A stretch of 6,933 nucleotides of DNA from Lachnospiraceae bacterium. GTDB taxonomy: Bacteria > Bacillota > Clostridia > Lachnospirales > Lachnospiraceae. Each line of letters starts with the position of its first letter. Positions within the stretch are counted from its first letter, which is position 1. Under the pieces are notes generated by a model. It was not told the DNA's origin and searched no databases. It was given only the letters and a program-made list of their open reading frames with translations. A program made the position numbers and the translations under genes. Shown one piece after another: positions 6,341 through 6,933 of this stretch. The stretch covers positions 1 to 6,933 of the forward strand of contig JAJQGR010000303.1 in NCBI GenBank assembly GCA_021200345.1, in the 5' to 3' direction.

Positions 6341-6933
6341 ATGAAAGAAAGAAAAAAGCGCCTTGCGCCGGGGCTGATTGCCCTCGTCATTTTCCTCATG
6401 AATGCCTGTCTGTGTTCCTGTTCTGATTCTATGGGAACGGAAGATGGGAACACCATTCAAAATGAGACGGAGAGGGTAGAGCAGGAGAAAGCGGATTCGG
6501 ACGGGTCAGAGACTGCAAAGAAAGAGGAAACGGATCCAGACGGGTCAGAGACTGCAAAGAAAGAGGAAACGGATCCAGACGGAGCGGAGACCAGGAAGAA
6601 AGAGGAAGCAGATCCTGACGGCCGGAAGAACGAAACAGAAGAAGAAACGACAAATAACAAAGCTGAGGGAGAGGGGGAAGAATCCCCGGATAGCACAGAG
6701 ACAGAAATGCCGGACATATCCGGGGTGACTTCCGTAACATATCATGAGGGAGGCGATGCCCTCTCAGACGTCCTCTCCGGAGTCACAAGAGTTTCTGTCC
6801 TGGACTGGCTTGGCCTTCACCGGGAGGACGATTATTATCTTGGCACTCCCTATCCGGCGCAGGAGGATGGAACCCTGATTGGCGGAGCCTGCGGCAGTAC
6901 GGATCGCAGAAATCCCAACGGAGACTGTGCTTC
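6341..6933 (+). CDS. Second lipoprotein with repeat-containing linker and probable NlpC/P60-like domain, 3' partial
   Basis: The frame is open from ATG 6341 to the right edge; 197 residues are visible and there is no stop in the window. A basic N-terminus (KERKKR) and hydrophobic core lead to the lipobox LCSC, with Cys27 as the likely lipidated residue. Residues ~28-125 are a charged linker of Glu, Lys, Asp, Thr and Ser holding 13-residue repeats (from residue 52). From ~129 a folded domain begins, with VSVLDWLGLHREDDYYLGTP (about 151-170) and NPNGDC (191-196). YYLGTPY followed by NPNGD resembles the front of a Clostridia family of NlpC/P60-like cell-wall hydrolases in which the catalytic Cys comes just afterwards; here it would lie beyond the edge. 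The start is one codon after the stop of the previous gene with no good Shine-Dalgarno, so translational coupling is likely. The lipoprotein assignment is firm; the hydrolase assignment is tentative. Confidence 0.75.
   Translation, partial: MKERKKRLAPGLIALVIFLMNACLCSCSDSMGTEDGNTIQNETERVEQEKADSDGSETAKKEETDPDGSETAKKEETDPDGAETRKKEEADPDGRKNETEEETTNNKAEGEGEESPDSTETEMPDISGVTSVTYHEGGDALSDVLSGVTRVSVLDWLGLHREDDYYLGTPYPAQEDGTLIGGACGSTDRRNPNGDCA
6494..6625 (+). repeat. In-frame 39-bp tandem repeat in the lipoprotein linker
   Basis: Three complete 39-base units start at 6494, 6533 and 6572, and a decayed fourth starts at 6611. Each encodes 13 residues of the form D-P-D-G-S-E-T-A-K-K-E-E-T. Units 1 and 2 differ at only two bases (TCG against CCA in codon 2); unit 3 is more diverged and unit 4 keeps only DPDG and a few following residues. 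Because the unit is a multiple of three, gain or loss of copies would change linker length without breaking the frame. Confidence 0.9.

Noticed and set aside
6335..6343. Frameshift or nonsense mutation splitting one gene into the two lipoproteins
   Set aside because: Each protein has its own basic N-terminus, hydrophobic core and lipobox Cys, so they are two genes and not one broken gene.
6429..6745. Several overlapping minus-strand open frames across the repeat region
   Set aside because: The coding strand is purine-rich and repetitive, so stop codons are depleted on the other strand. The translations are low-complexity Ser/Pro/Leu and repeat with the 39-base unit.
1..6933. Mobile element, CRISPR array, tRNA or phage genes
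   Set aside because: I see no transposase or integrase, no spaced direct repeats of CRISPR type, no terminal inverted repeats and no cloverleaf-like sequence; the only repeat array is protein-coding.

Overview
This 6.9 kb window suggests a low-to-mid GC Gram-positive anaerobe, most likely a Clostridia/Lachnospiraceae-type gut Firmicute. That is inferred from strong AGGAGG ribosome binding sites, lipobox lipoproteins, long acidic Glu/Thr-rich wall-spanning linkers, Ig-like and fibronectin-like exported proteins, a cell-wall-binding-type C-terminal repeat, and a membrane O-acyltransferase/SGNH pair of a kind I associate with this group. No rRNA, tRNA or phylogenetic marker gene is present, so the assignment is an inference.

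The layout is simple. All six genes are on the + strand, closely packed, with no gene-free stretch longer than about 60 bases. In order they are: (1) the 3' part of a secreted multidomain M15 (VanX-like) metallopeptidase, 1-1734; (2) a membrane-anchored Ig-repeat protein with a C-terminal transglutaminase-like domain, 1794-3410; (3) an AlgI/DltB-type MBOAT O-acyltransferase, 3421-4680; (4) a membrane-anchored SGNH/DltD-like partner with a GDCE rather than a Ser-containing motif, 4692-5717; (5) a small lipoprotein, 5756-6337; (6) the 5' part of a second lipoprotein with an in-frame 39-bp repeat in its linker and the start of a probable NlpC/P60-like domain, 6341 to the right edge. The sixth gene runs off the window.

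Every product is predicted to be exported or in the membrane. The Shine-Dalgarno sequences of genes 3 and 4 overlap the preceding stop codon. Gene 6 begins one codon after the stop of gene 5, in the same frame, without a clear Shine-Dalgarno. I see no convincing internal promoter or terminator, so genes 2-6, perhaps 1-6, are probably one operon.

Working model (inference): the MBOAT and SGNH-like proteins move an acyl group across the membrane onto a surface polymer such as an exopolysaccharide, teichoic acid or peptidoglycan. The peptidase, the transglutaminase-like protein and the NlpC/P60-like lipoprotein would trim or remodel the wall around it. The most unusual points are the Cys at the expected nucleophile position of gene 4, the absence of an acyl-donor activating enzyme (DltA/DltC type) in the window, the low-complexity insert within the M15 catalytic domain, and the coupled same-frame lipoprotein pair.
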